A DNA stretch of 64,000 bases from Aliishimia sp963678085 (GCA_963678085.1 OY782680.1:558001-622000); one strand, 5' to 3'. Numbered from the stretch's first letter, positions 51,710 through 60,838 are shown. The notes: generated from the letters alone by a model not told the origin. Numbers and translations: made by a program.

Positions 51710-52276
51710 ATGCTGATTGGATACGCCCGAGTTTCGACACAGGACCAAGACCCTGAGCTTCAAGTGAAAGCTTTGAAGAAAGCAGGTTGCGAGAAAATTT
51801 TTGTTGAGAAGGCGAGCGGCGCGAAGCGGGATAGGCCAGAACTTCAATCTGCAATCGACTACGCACGCACCGGAGACACGATTGTTGTGTGGAAGCTTGA
51901 TAGACTTGCAAGATCGCTCAAGCAGCTAATCGAAACCGTTGAAGGGCTCGAAGGGCGCGGGATAGGTTTCCAGTCTTTGACTGAGACAATCGACACCAAT
52001 AGCCCAGGCGGAAGGCTTGTCTTTACGATTTTTGGCGGGCTTGCAGAGTTTGAGCGGTCCATCATCAAAGAACGGACGCGCGCTGGGCTTGAAGCGGCCC
52101 GCTCACGCGGACGGATAGGGGGAAGGCCCAGGTCAGTTTCTGACGAAGACATCGCAGCAGCAAAGGCAATGCTCAAAGACCCGGAAATCTCAGTGCGGCA
52201 GGTGGCCAAACGCATTGGTTGCTCAGAGGCGACGCTCTATCGTTATCTTCCCGCTGCGCGCGCGAACGCTTCATAG
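51710..52276 (+). CDS. Serine recombinase (resolvase/invertase, Pin type)
   Basis: This 188-aa protein has the catalytic serine in IGYARVSTQDQDPELQ (residue ~9) and the YARTGDTIVVWKLDRLARS motif near 60. AEFERSIIKERTRAGLEAAR forms the E helix, and the C-terminal HTH is SVRQVAKRIGCSEATLYRYL. ATG 51710 follows GAGAGG; an in-frame ATG at 51695 lies inside the upstream palindrome. It may resolve dimers of the excised element. Confidence 0.9.
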   Translation: MLIGYARVSTQDQDPELQVKALKKAGCEKIFVEKASGAKRDRPELQSAIDYARTGDTIVVWKLDRLARSLKQLIETVEGLEGRGIGFQSLTETIDTNSPGGRLVFTIFGGLAEFERSIIKERTRAGLEAARSRGRIGGRPRSVSDEDIAAAKAMLKDPEISVRQVAKRIGCSEATLYRYLPAARANAS

Positions 52277-53102
52277 CCCGCGTCAGCGGGTGGTCGCCGG
52301 TCTGTTAGGTTGGCGTGGCGGCTGTGCGTTTGGGCAGATGGGCAACGATTCAAGAAAATAGGGTCATATGTAGTCAGGTTGTGCCGGAAGTTACGGGTCT
52401 GTAAGCGAAGCCGCTCCCATTTGCCCACGGCTTGCAACGCAACCTCGAGGGTCCCAAGGGGCCGGGTAGTCTGCTCCAAAGGAGCCTTACAGTGGCCTCC
52501 CGCGAGGCCAACACCAACATTCAAAAAGTTGGCATTGTTGGCTTTTGGCCTGTTCCTTCGACAATGAAATCAACTTTTTTGAGACCCTCAAAATTCAAAT
52601 TGTCACATCTCGCGGCGGTAAGCCCTTCAATAGATTGCAGGAACTTTCGGCACGCCATTCATTTGAGTAAATTGTCACATCTCAAGTATTTGAAAATAAA
52701 CAAAAATATTGACATTTGCGCGCCGGGAGGTTAGGTAAGTTGCCGTGGATCACTCCGCCCTAGGCACACGTCCTCTTGGTGTTACGCCGCATCTTGCTGC
52801 TCATCACAGCGAAACATGCCGCGAACCTCAAGTGCCGTTTGTCTCGGTCTCGCAATAATCCAACGAGCCCCCTGAACCGCGAGCGGGGCGCAACCAAGGA
52901 GCCAACATGGCTTTCCAATTTGTAAACTGCGGGCGCGCCCTCTGATTGATTCAGTGTGTCTCCCGCTCTCATGAGAAGGAGGCATACTATGTCTTTGCAA
53001 TCCAATGAATCTAACGAATTCGAAACCTGGAACGATGCTGTAGTTTAAGGCGATCTTGATAGCCAAGAAGCGCAGGCCGTTCTTAATCAAACCATTGATG
53101 CT
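52277..53102. other. Non-coding leader of the replication operon
   Basis: Two 15-bp direct repeats AAATTGTCACATCTC lie at 52597-52611 and 52669-52683, 72 bp apart. A promoter-like TTGACA (52709) with TAGGTA 17 bp on follows. A short frame from ATG 52989 is in phase with the primase but meets TAA at 53046. The rest, about 52280-52590, shows nothing recognisable. Confidence 0.5.
52597..52683 (+). repeat. 15-bp direct repeats (possible iterons or operators)
   Basis: AAATTGTCACATCTC occurs at 52597-52611 and 52669-52683, upstream of the primase-helicase operon and its putative promoter. Confidence 0.55.
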
Positions 53103-54257
53103 TTGGTCGGTTTTACCGCCAAACAACAACGCAACAGTTGGTTGCATTGGTCGCCCACCCTTGCACATCTGATTGATACAAAACTCTCACCGCACGAGAT
53201 TAAACGCGACAAAGACGGACACAGTGTGGTTTTTGCTCGCGCTCGAGTCCTAGAAGGCAATCCAACGTGCCAATACGGGGGAGCAATCTACTCCCAACGT
53301 GGGCGAACAATTCACGACATAGAGGCTGTCACGGTTGCGGGGTTGGACATCGACGACGGGCCAGAGCTCACAGTGATAATCAACCGGCTTGAGGCGCTTG
53401 GGTTGTTCGCAATTCTCTACACGACCCACTCCCATGGAAAGCGGGTAGACGGACGGGCAATCAACAAATACCGCATTCTTTTCCCTCTGGCAGTACCCTT
53501 TGAATTGGTGCTTGGAGACAAGTTAAATCATCGCCAGCGATGCGCAGAGTGGCGGTTTCGCCTGGCAACTTTCGCCAGGGCGGCTTTGGGGATTGATGTT
53601 GACGAGTCCGGGGGAGACGTGAACCGTCTGTTTTACACGCCGCGTCATAAGCCAGGTGCGAAGGACTGGTTTTGTGCGATTTTTGCTGGACGCGCATTGC
53701 ATGTCGAAGAGATGCCATTCGACCCAGATGCGATGCAAACGCGTCAGCGGCGCGTCCCCAACAAGGATGGGGAAGTCGTAGCATTCTCAGGAAAACGTCC
53801 TGTTTTGCCAGACGGCTTTGATCTGGTCGATTGGCGGCGCGATTGGGGGGCTTACTTTAAAGTCTCGACCTTCTTCGAGTTCATGGATTGGGATTTTGGT
53901 AAGCTTCCATCTGGAACGGGTGAAGCACGCATCCTTTGCCCAATGGATGAAAATCACAGTGTGCCAGACGACAATCAGGCTGTTTGGATAAGGGATGGGG
54001 ACAGAACGGAAAGTTTTGCAGTCCACTGCCACCATGCGTCTTGCGCGGAGTTTGGGGCTCTTGATCGCATAGTTGCGCTGGGCGTAGAGATTGATCTGCC
54101 AAACGGATACACGGCTCTAAGTGAGGTGCTTTGTGATCCAGGATTGTATAGCCGCGACGATGGAAAGTTCCCTGATCACGACCGCTACCTGAGATGGGAC
54201 CCAGACGAAGATGATGACGAATGCGGGGCCGTGAGCCCGAAAGGGGGTGCGCAATGA
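53103..54257 (+). CDS. AEP-type primase with C-terminal zinc motif
   Basis: This 384-aa protein carries TVAGLDIDDGPELT, the DxD metal motif, then YTTHSHGKR and NKYRILFPLAVPF of the primase core. A possible zinc-binding part follows (ILCPMDENHS and CHHASC). The start is unclear. An ATG at 52989 in the same frame with 19 codons is followed by TAA at 53046-53048, leaving TTG 53103 as the first start afterwards. Residues between (GDLDSQEAQAVLNQ) look coding, so the stop may be a recent mutation. Its last bases overlap the helicase start (ATGA). Confidence 0.65.
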   Translation: MVGFTAKQQRNSWLHWSPTLAHLIDTKLSPHEIKRDKDGHSVVFARARVLEGNPTCQYGGAIYSQRGRTIHDIEAVTVAGLDIDDGPELTVIINRLEALGLFAILYTTHSHGKRVDGRAINKYRILFPLAVPFELVLGDKLNHRQRCAEWRFRLATFARAALGIDVDESGGDVNRLFYTPRHKPGAKDWFCAIFAGRALHVEEMPFDPDAMQTRQRRVPNKDGEVVAFSGKRPVLPDGFDLVDWRRDWGAYFKVSTFFEFMDWDFGKLPSGTGEARILCPMDENHSVPDDNQAVWIRDGDRTESFAVHCHHASCAEFGALDRIVALGVEIDLPNGYTALSEVLCDPGLYSRDDGKFPDHDRYLRWDPDEDDDECGAVSPKGGAQ

Positions 54258-56050
54258 ACTCCAAAGTAACGGCAGTTTCGATCCGCAAGTCTTGTTCGAA
54301 AATGATCAAAGAAAGCGACTTTTCGGACGGGTTCACGTTAAAGAAAAGGCGTGTTTGCTGGGTCAAGGTCACGACGAAAAGCACATCGTTGATCCCGATC
54401 TGTGACCCTTTTGAAGTGATGGGGCGAACCTACGACGAAACAGGCGAGAACACTGGGCTGTTGATCCGTTTCGCAGCCAACCGCGTATCAAAGGACATCG
54501 TTGAAGCAAACGTGTCGATTGCCGATCTCGTGTCCGATGCACGAAAGGTCGTTTCAAATCTGGCGGGAAAGGGTTTGTGGGTGTCCGCAGACCGCTACGC
54601 GGTCGGCAAAGTCGCAGAGTTGCTGTCGCTCATACAGCCTGAAAACGATGTGGTGACCGTTAGTCACCCAGGATGGCATGGCCCGGTCTTTGTTGCCCCA
54701 ACGGGTGAGGTTTTCGGAGCAAGCGACAACCTGTACCGTCTGTCAGAGGCAAGCCGGTTTGATGACTGTGGCAAAGCTGGCAGTCTTGAGGCCTGGTGCC
54801 GCGCCGCGCAAGCTGCACTTGAGTGTCCCAACGGAGATTTTCTGTGCGTTGGGCTGCTGAGTGGTTTGGCGGGTCCGTTGGTCAATCTGATGGGTTCGGC
54901 AACTTCATTGCTGATCAATTTTGCTGGAACCACATCACGAGGCAAAACCACTGCGCAGCGCCTTGGGGCTTCGATCTGGGGCAACGCCTACAAGGGCGCA
55001 GCCTTGGTCAAGTTCAATGTCACTCCTGGTGCGATTGAAGCGATTGCCGTCAAAGCCAACGGGAATCTCCTGGCGATTGACGAAGGCGGGCAAAGTTCGA
55101 TGACCGGAACACAGTACCAGACCGCTGTCTTCAATCTTGCCGAAGGTACTGGCAAACGCCGTCTCACGCCTTCCGCTGAGGAAAAGAAGGTTCGCCAGTG
55201 GTCAACCGGGATTACGATCTCAGAAGAAGTTGGGTTTGCCGACAAAGTCAAACGTGATGGACGCAATCCGGCGGCAGGGGCCGTTGCAAGAATCTGGGAG
55301 GTTTCGGTTGATGACGCGGAAGAACTTGATGATGAAACTGTTGCTGAGATTGAAGCGATTCAGTGCAATTACGGTTGGGCTGCACCCGTTTTCATCCAAC
55401 ACTTGATCGACCAAGGTTACCCCAAAGACGTCGAGCGCCTGCGGGAACGGGTCAATGAGGCGGAACTCAATTTGAGCGCCGATCACAAAGCCCCACAGAA
55501 ACGCCGGGTAGCCGGGGCCGCCGCTGTCCTCCTGGTTGCGGGCGAGCTCGCCCAGGAGGCTGGGTTGATCGACCAAGGCTATCCGATCAAAGATGTCGTT
55601 TTGCGCGTCCTAGAGCGCTCTTACGAACGCATGGCCCGTGACATTGATCCAGTCGAATCCGCATTGTTAAATCTGCGGGAGGCTGTCTTGCGCCGCATTG
55701 GGTTAGATGTTCGGGAAATCGGGTACTTTCAAGACACGGTGCATCGCGAGGTCATTGGATTGTTTGGCTACCCAGACGGACCGGATAACTACATTTCAGA
55801 AAATGGTGATCGTGATGATGCCGAGCGAGTCTACTTTCTGCCAGCCGAACAAATCATGGCGCTGGGCGGGGGGAATGTCACTGCTAAGACGATGGCAAGC
55901 GCACTCAAGAAGCAAGGATACCTAATACCCCAAAGCGGTAAAAACTCAGCTTGGGCCGTCATGCCGGGTGGTGACAAGGTCAATCACTACCGATTGAAAG
56001 GAACGTTTTTCCATGAGAGCTTAGAACGTGAAACTCAGGAGGCTGCATAG
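54254..56050 (+). CDS. DUF927 helicase-like protein
   Basis: In this 598-aa protein FVAPTGEVFG and NLYRLSEASRF begin the DUF927 domain. The P-loop is INFAGTTSRGKTTAQRLG (near residue 225), with LLAIDEGGQSS as Walker B and GTGKRRLTPSAEEKKV as the next motif. ITISEEVGFADKV and QHLIDQGY follow. DUF927 proteins act as replicative helicases on integrative elements. ATG 54254 overlaps the primase stop and is preceded by GAAAGGGGG. Confidence 0.82.
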   Translation: MNSKVTAVSIRKSCSKMIKESDFSDGFTLKKRRVCWVKVTTKSTSLIPICDPFEVMGRTYDETGENTGLLIRFAANRVSKDIVEANVSIADLVSDARKVVSNLAGKGLWVSADRYAVGKVAELLSLIQPENDVVTVSHPGWHGPVFVAPTGEVFGASDNLYRLSEASRFDDCGKAGSLEAWCRAAQAALECPNGDFLCVGLLSGLAGPLVNLMGSATSLLINFAGTTSRGKTTAQRLGASIWGNAYKGAALVKFNVTPGAIEAIAVKANGNLLAIDEGGQSSMTGTQYQTAVFNLAEGTGKRRLTPSAEEKKVRQWSTGITISEEVGFADKVKRDGRNPAAGAVARIWEVSVDDAEELDDETVAEIEAIQCNYGWAAPVFIQHLIDQGYPKDVERLRERVNEAELNLSADHKAPQKRRVAGAAAVLLVAGELAQEAGLIDQGYPIKDVVLRVLERSYERMARDIDPVESALLNLREAVLRRIGLDVREIGYFQDTVHREVIGLFGYPDGPDNYISENGDRDDAERVYFLPAEQIMALGGGNVTAKTMASALKKQGYLIPQSGKNSAWAVMPGGDKVNHYRLKGTFFHESLERETQEAA

Positions 56051-56383
56051 ATGTCGTCCTTTGTACGAGAAGCAATAAGTGGTCGGTGTGTTGCAGAGGC
56101 TTTGTCGTTGCGACACACGCCTACCCCCGACGCAATTCGCGCCCCTGTTACCATGATGACTGGGGCGGAGCTCGCGATAGCATTGCGTTTTGACGGAACG
56201 ACTTCTGCCTTTAGGAAATTCTGCAAAACTGCCGGAATCAATCCGTTGCCTGGTCGCAAAGACTGTTATGATCCAGTCGCAGTTCGCCACCAGCTAAACG
56301 CCATTCAAGGGCTTGTGGCAAACCAATCTGAGCCGACCAGTGCTTTGGACCGTAGTAGGATGAGAAGAGATGCCAAGAGATAA
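56051..56383 (+). CDS. Putative excisionase/DNA-binding protein
   Basis: This 110-aa protein starts directly after the helicase stop codon. The conserved-looking part is from TGAELAIALRFDGTTSAFRK to RKDCYDPVAVRHQL, a winged-helix of the excisionase kind. It overlaps the integrase start by 14 bp. The position just before int supports a role in excision. Confidence 0.6.
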   Translation: MSSFVREAISGRCVAEALSLRHTPTPDAIRAPVTMMTGAELAIALRFDGTTSAFRKFCKTAGINPLPGRKDCYDPVAVRHQLNAIQGLVANQSEPTSALDRSRMRRDAKR

Positions 56384-57440
56384 TGGATTGCCAGATGGTG
56401 TTCATCGCACAAGAGCTCGCCTAGCGGACGGAACTCAAAAATACTACTTCCGATTGAGGGGCTACAAGGGCGCTGGTTTTTGGTCTTCTTCTGAGCGGTG
56501 CCCACGGTCGGCGGAGTTCTACAGCGCATACTCAACGGCTCTTGAGAGTGTGAAGCCAAAATCGGTCTTGCATACAAATGCAGAGATCGCTGCGGAATAC
56601 CTGGCAAGCGTCACTTTCAAAAAAAAGAAGCCGCGCACCCAGGCGGATTATCGCAGATGGCTCAATCGTTTCGTCGAAGAGTTCGGACCTGATGACATTT
56701 CCATGTGGGAAGTCCCTGCATCAAAACGCGATTTGAACAAATGGCGCGAAGCTTGGATGCATAGTCCGAAGCAGTACGACTATTGCGGCACGGTTGTGAC
56801 CCTGTTTCTCAATTGGGCGGCGGATAACGGGTATCTCGTATCCAATGCGTGCCAAGGCTTTGAAAAGCTATATGAGGTAGACCGCGCGGATATTGTTTGG
56901 GCACCCTCTGAGATCGCCAAGATCGTTGAGATTTGCCCTGATTGGGTGGCGCGGTTGCTGATCGCAGCGACCGAAACCGGGTTGCGAGTGGGTGATTTGA
57001 TCCGGTTGAGTCGCAATCAAATCGAGCAAACGCCGTCTGGGAGGCGGATTCGCATACGAACCAACAAACGCGGTGTACCTGCCTACATCCCGGTCACGGA
57101 CAAGATGGCGATGGTGATCGACGCAACACCGCAGGACCGCTTGTTGATCCTGACAAACGCCTCTGGGCAGGCTTTGACAGAGCACAGAGCCTCTGAGGGG
57201 CTTAGACAATGGCGTGACAAGGCAGGGCTAAGTCCCGACAAGGTAGGGTATGCCTTGCGCCTCAACGACGCCAGAGGGACTGCTGCAACACGTCTGCTGC
57301 GCGCTGGGCTATCGTTGGCTCAGATTGCCGCTTGTATGGGTTGGTCGATCCGCACAGCGGCCCTGATGATCGAGCGCTACGCGAAGGTTTCGCCGGAAGA
57401 AACAGATGAGGTTTTGGCCGCGTTAGCGGCGGCGAAGTGA
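56370..57440 (+). CDS. int: Tyrosine integrase of element 3
   Basis: This 356-aa integrase has a core-binding domain around RTQADYRRWLNRFVEEFG and a catalytic domain with R in ETGLRVGDLIRL, R in LNDARGTAATRLLRAG, and Y in IERYAKVS. The usual catalytic histidines are replaced (N in LND, W in MGWS), as in several integrases of this alphaproteobacterial group. It ends 87 bp from the tRNA-Cys attachment site, the usual position. Confidence 0.88.
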   Translation: MPRDNGLPDGVHRTRARLADGTQKYYFRLRGYKGAGFWSSSERCPRSAEFYSAYSTALESVKPKSVLHTNAEIAAEYLASVTFKKKKPRTQADYRRWLNRFVEEFGPDDISMWEVPASKRDLNKWREAWMHSPKQYDYCGTVVTLFLNWAADNGYLVSNACQGFEKLYEVDRADIVWAPSEIAKIVEICPDWVARLLIAATETGLRVGDLIRLSRNQIEQTPSGRRIRIRTNKRGVPAYIPVTDKMAMVIDATPQDRLLILTNASGQALTEHRASEGLRQWRDKAGLSPDKVGYALRLNDARGTAATRLLRAGLSLAQIAACMGWSIRTAALMIERYAKVSPEETDEVLAALAAAK

Positions 57441-57459
57441 ACGCAAAAAGAACATCAAT

Positions 57460-57480
57460 TGTAAAATGACATGTAAAATG
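57460..57480 (+). promoter_or_regulatory. Arm-type boxes, right end of element 3
   Basis: TGTAAAATG occurs at 57460-57468 and 57472-57480 (12 bp apart), and once inside the left end at 47102-47110. These are probable arm-binding sites of the element 3 integrase. Confidence 0.45.
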
Positions 57481-57506
57481 GTCCGCCCGCGTAGCGGGCC
57501 TTTTGC
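57481..57506 (+). terminator. Rho-independent terminator after integrase
   Basis: GTCCGCCCGC-GTA-GCGGGCC followed by TTTTGC forms a GC-rich stem with a short T-run, 40 bp beyond the integrase stop. Confidence 0.7.
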
Positions 57507-57526
57507 GTTAAGTGCTTGAAAATAAA

Positions 57527-57600
57527 TGGAGGCGAGTACCGGAATCGAACCGGTGTACACGGATTTGCAATCCGCTGCGTCACCACTCCGCCAACTCGCC
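57527..57600 (-). tRNA. tRNA-Cys (GCA), CCA encoded
   Basis: A complete 74-nt cloverleaf on the minus strand. The acceptor stem GGCGAGT pairs with ACTCGCC, the anticodon loop is TTGCAAA with anticodon GCA, and TTCGATT lies in the T-loop. It is the target of element 3 and, earlier, of the element whose truncated integrase remains at 46007-46957. Confidence 0.95.
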
Positions 57601-57758
57601 TTTTGGTGAACATTTTGACCGCATAGCCTAAGCTGATCGAGCCTGCAAGAGGGAGCTGGGGGAGTTTGGTGGAAATAGGCCAGATGAGCGTTTTGCGTTT
57701 TGTGTTTCGCAACTGTGGCTTTTTGACGAGCGCGCAGCAGTTTGAGGGGAAAATGTGA

Positions 57759-57983
57759 ATGAAAAACGTCGCTTACGTTTGGCAGAGCGCCGGCAAAGAT
57801 GCGATTGCGGTGGCGGTCGTGGGCTATGGCTGGAGCGTAGACCCGGGTTTTGGGATTATCGTGCGTTCCGCTGATTCCGTTTTCCGGCTAACCAAGCATG
57901 GCTTTGAGTGCGGCGTTGTTTCGCTTGCGTTGATCGCTTGCAAAGCTGGTGATCGTTTGAAGACGGGCTGTCGGGACGCCTGA
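57759..57983 (+). CDS. Doubtful small protein
   Basis: A 74-aa frame with a plausible start. The composition (AVAVVGYGWSVDPGFGIIV) is not of a recognisable family, and it directly adjoins an IS110 relic, so it may be part of decayed IS or flank DNA. Confidence 0.25.
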   Translation: MKNVAYVWQSAGKDAIAVAVVGYGWSVDPGFGIIVRSADSVFRLTKHGFECGVVSLALIACKAGDRLKTGCRDA

Positions 57984-58240
57984 TGAAGAACAAGAGGTGA
58001 GATACGAGGATGGGCGTTACTGGGCCAAGTGCTACCGCCCATGGTTGGCAGAACTGCGCTTTTCTCGCGTGATTGATGCCCTCCCAATGCTGCGCGGCGT
58101 GAATACAGCCATCGCGGCGGGCGTGGTTGTGAAAATGGGCGACATCACCCGCTTTTAAGATCTGCGCCGGCGATGGCTTGGCTTGGGGTGGTGCCGAGCG
58201 GACCTTCCAGGGAAACACATCCGTTTGTAGAGAGAGGCGT
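57983..58240 (+). pseudogene. IS110/IS1111-type transposase relic
   Basis: WLAELRF is followed directly by VIDALPMLRGVNTAIAAG and VVKMGDITRF, and then, in a shifted frame, MAWLGVVPSG. In intact IS1111-group transposases these segments occur in the same order but with ~50 residues between the first two and SPRQLMAYLGLVPSE at the end. The relic is thus internally deleted and frameshifted. Confidence 0.6.
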
Positions 58241-58643
58241 CTTCTGCATCGAACTAAGCAGGTATTCGTTGCTTCCCCCACAAATACCTGCTTAGTGTCC
58301 TTTGATTTTGCAGGATTTTTATCCCAAAACCGGTGTCCACTTTTGGGAAATCCTGCTTAGGTCAGGCCCTATGAACCTCCCCGGGTTTGCCGGAGAGCAA
58401 AAAACTTGGATGGTAGGCTATGGATGTCCAACCCGCGGATGAGAGCATGATAACCACCTGTTCTGCCTGCCGTCTCCAGCGCCTGCACAGCGGACGATTT
58501 TGATCAATCCATGTCAGCGGGGTGGTTTGGTCATATCACAAATCATGAAAACGCTCATGCGAGATGCGCCTTTACGTTGCTCTATCTCGATAAATGTGAC
58601 AATGGAACTCTTGCACCAGGCTAGAACTGCAGGGTTTAGATAC
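58241..58643. other. Intergenic repeats upstream of the PCMT gene
   Basis: CTAAGCAGGTATT (58259) and its complement AATACCTGCTTAG (58281) form a hairpin. CCCAAAA...TTTTGGG around ACCGGTGTCCAC (58323-58347) is a palindromic unit common in alphaproteobacterial intergenic DNA. Bases 58275-58318 are an inverted copy of the first ~43 bases of the window. The remainder holds the putative promoter region of the methyltransferase. Confidence 0.5.
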
Positions 58644-59297
58644 ATGACTGATTTCACAGCGCGCCGGACGATGATGGTTGACACGCAGATCCGGCCTTCG
58701 GATGTCACCAAGTTCCATATTATTGATGCAATGCTCAGCATTCCGCGTGAGCTCTTTGTGCCTCCTGATCGCGTGGAGGCAGCTTATGTTGGGGAAAACC
58801 TCGCTGTCGGGCGGGATCGTGTGATGCTGGAGCCGCGCACGCTTGCTAAGATGCTGGATGCGTTAAATATTTCCCCCAGTGATCTCGTGCTTGATATCGG
58901 TCCTGGCTATGGCTATTCGACCGCGATCATTGCCCATATGGCGCAAGCGGTTGTGGCGGTTGAGGAAGATGCCGACCTTGCGCGGGAAGCACAAGAGGCC
59001 CTGCCTGCGCAAAATGTTGACAATGCCACCATTGAAATACGTGATATGGTTGAGGGGGCCGCAGAGCATGCGCCGTTTGATGCGATCATTTTACAGGGCG
59101 GCATCGAATATTTCCCCGAGGCTTTGGCAGATCAGCTCAAAGAGGGCGGGCGCATTGCGGCTCTGTTCATGTCTGGTGCGCTCGGCGATGTTCGGATTGG
59201 GACAAAGCTCGGGGGGCGAATCGTGTGGCGCAGTGTGTTCAATGCCTCAGCACCAGTGCTGCCGGGATTCGCCCAAGCACCCGCTTTTGCGCTATAA
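58644..59297 (+). CDS. pcm: Protein-L-isoaspartate O-methyltransferase family
   Basis: This 217-aa SAM-dependent methyltransferase has LVLDIGPGYGYSTAII as motif I at about residues 77-92, VVAVEEDADLA as the following acidic strand, and FDAIILQGGIEYFP as the motif II region. PCMT repairs isoaspartyl residues in aged proteins. ATG 58644 gives the normal family length; the upstream open frame is spurious. The roseobacter arrangement with tolC next is typical backbone. Confidence 0.85.
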   Translation: MTDFTARRTMMVDTQIRPSDVTKFHIIDAMLSIPRELFVPPDRVEAAYVGENLAVGRDRVMLEPRTLAKMLDALNISPSDLVLDIGPGYGYSTAIIAHMAQAVVAVEEDADLAREAQEALPAQNVDNATIEIRDMVEGAAEHAPFDAIILQGGIEYFPEALADQLKEGGRIAALFMSGALGDVRIGTKLGGRIVWRSVFNASAPVLPGFAQAPAFAL

Positions 59298-59349
59298 GCG
59301 ACACAGCCAGCGGCATGGGCTGCTTAACATTTAGGCATCGGGAGCCACT

Positions 59350-60741
59350 ATGATGAGAGCTATACTGAAATTTGCAGCGATTTCCACCGCTCTGGCGGTG
59401 CAGTTTACGTCGGCGCAGTCTGAGACGTTACGCGATGCTTTGGTCGGGGCTTACACACATAGCGGGCTGCTTGAGCAGAATCGCGCGCTGTTGCGGGCGG
59501 CGGATGAAGATGTGGCTGTGGCTGTGTCGGCTTTGCGCCCCGTGGTGAACTGGTCTGCGAGCATTGCGGGGGATTATGCCAATAGTGCACAAACTCTGCG
59601 TAACTCGAGCTCAGACATTGATGTGGCCTTGAACCTGCGCGCCACGTTGCTGCTGTGGGATGGGGGGCGCTCCGGGCTCGGCATTGATGCGGCGAAAGAG
59701 ACTGTGCTTGCGACGCGGCAACAGCTTTTGTCTATCGAACAGCAGGTCTTTATCGCGGCGGTGCAAGCCTATTTCAACGTGCGCCGCGAGATGGAGAATG
59801 TGGCCCTGCGCCGAAGCAACCTGCGCTTGATCACGCAAGAGCTGCGCGCCGCAGAGGATCGCCGCGAGGTGGGAGAGGTCACGCGCACGGATGTTGCCCA
59901 AGCGCAGGCGCGACTGGCAGAGGCGAAAAGCGGTTTGGCGGATGCGCAAGGCGCTTTGGTGCAAGCGCAAGAGGCTTATGCAAATGTGGTTGGGCACCGT
60001 CCGGGCGCGCTCGCAGCGCCGCGCGGCTTGCCTCGGATTGAGCCCTCTGTGGTCAAAGCCAAGGATCGCGCGGTGCGCAATCACCCGGATCTAAAGCAGG
60101 TGCAACACCAAGTCGCCGCAGCAGAGCTGGTCATCCAACGCGCTGAACGCGCCTTCGCGCCGCAGGTGCAGCTTGAGGGCACCTTGTCCAAGCAAGATGG
60201 GATCGGGAACCCAACCAACACCGATTTCGCTGAGCTAAAGCTTGAGATGTCAGGGCCGATCTATCGGGGTGGGGCTTTGCCTTCTGCGACGCGCTCGGCG
60301 ATCGCGCAACGGGATGCGCTACGGGGGAATTTGCACCGCGTGCGCCATCTCATTCGCCAGAACGTCGGCAATGCCTATGCGCAGCTGCAAGTGGCCCAAG
60401 CGCAATTGAGGGCGACTCAAGAGCGGATCCGGGCTGCGCGTGTGGCTTTTGAAGGTGTGCGCGAAGAGGCGACACTGGGCGCACGCACAACTTTGGATGT
60501 GCTGAACGCTGAGCAAGCTCTGCTTGAGGCTCGCGCAAGCCGCATCACCGCCGAGGCGCAAAGCTACATCGCCGCCTACACTGTGCTGCAGGCTATGGGC
60601 AACCTGACAGCGACCGATTTGCGGCTCAATGTGCAGCAATATGATCCCGAAGCCTATTACGATCTGGTGAAGGACGCGCCCCGCGCAAAGTCAGAACAGG
60701 GGCGAAAACTGGACCAAGTCCTGAAATCCTTGCAAAAATAG
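59350..60741 (+). CDS. tolC: TolC-family outer membrane channel protein
   Basis: This 463-aa protein has a signal peptide (MMRAILKFAAISTALAVQFT, cleavage near SAQS). Long amphipathic helices in two repeats follow (RREMENVALRRSNLRLITQEL and VAQAQLRATQERIRAARVAF). It forms the outer-membrane exit duct of type I secretion and efflux systems. The gene lies 52 bp after pcm and is probably cotranscribed. Confidence 0.9.
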   Translation: MMRAILKFAAISTALAVQFTSAQSETLRDALVGAYTHSGLLEQNRALLRAADEDVAVAVSALRPVVNWSASIAGDYANSAQTLRNSSSDIDVALNLRATLLLWDGGRSGLGIDAAKETVLATRQQLLSIEQQVFIAAVQAYFNVRREMENVALRRSNLRLITQELRAAEDRREVGEVTRTDVAQAQARLAEAKSGLADAQGALVQAQEAYANVVGHRPGALAAPRGLPRIEPSVVKAKDRAVRNHPDLKQVQHQVAAAELVIQRAERAFAPQVQLEGTLSKQDGIGNPTNTDFAELKLEMSGPIYRGGALPSATRSAIAQRDALRGNLHRVRHLIRQNVGNAYAQLQVAQAQLRATQERIRAARVAFEGVREEATLGARTTLDVLNAEQALLEARASRITAEAQSYIAAYTVLQAMGNLTATDLRLNVQQYDPEAYYDLVKDAPRAKSEQGRKLDQVLKSLQK

Positions 60742-60838
60742 GGGCCGGATGTTCCGATCAAGGGGGCGCTTTTCTTAACGGTTTCGGGTAGGGTCGAAAG
60801 GTACCTCTGCTCTCTCGAATACCGCGAAAGGAAACACC

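Larger units (their letters stand above)
47024..57573. mobile_element. Integrative element 3 at tRNA-Cys (reverse transcriptase cargo)
   Basis: The segment is bounded by 47-bp direct repeats of the tRNA-Cys 3' end, 10.5 kb apart. TGTAAAATG boxes occur inside both ends (47102; 57460 and 57472). An integrase sits beside the intact tRNA, preceded by a putative excisionase, a DUF927 helicase and a primase. The cargo at the opposite end is a reverse transcriptase with a structured leader. Confidence 0.85.
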
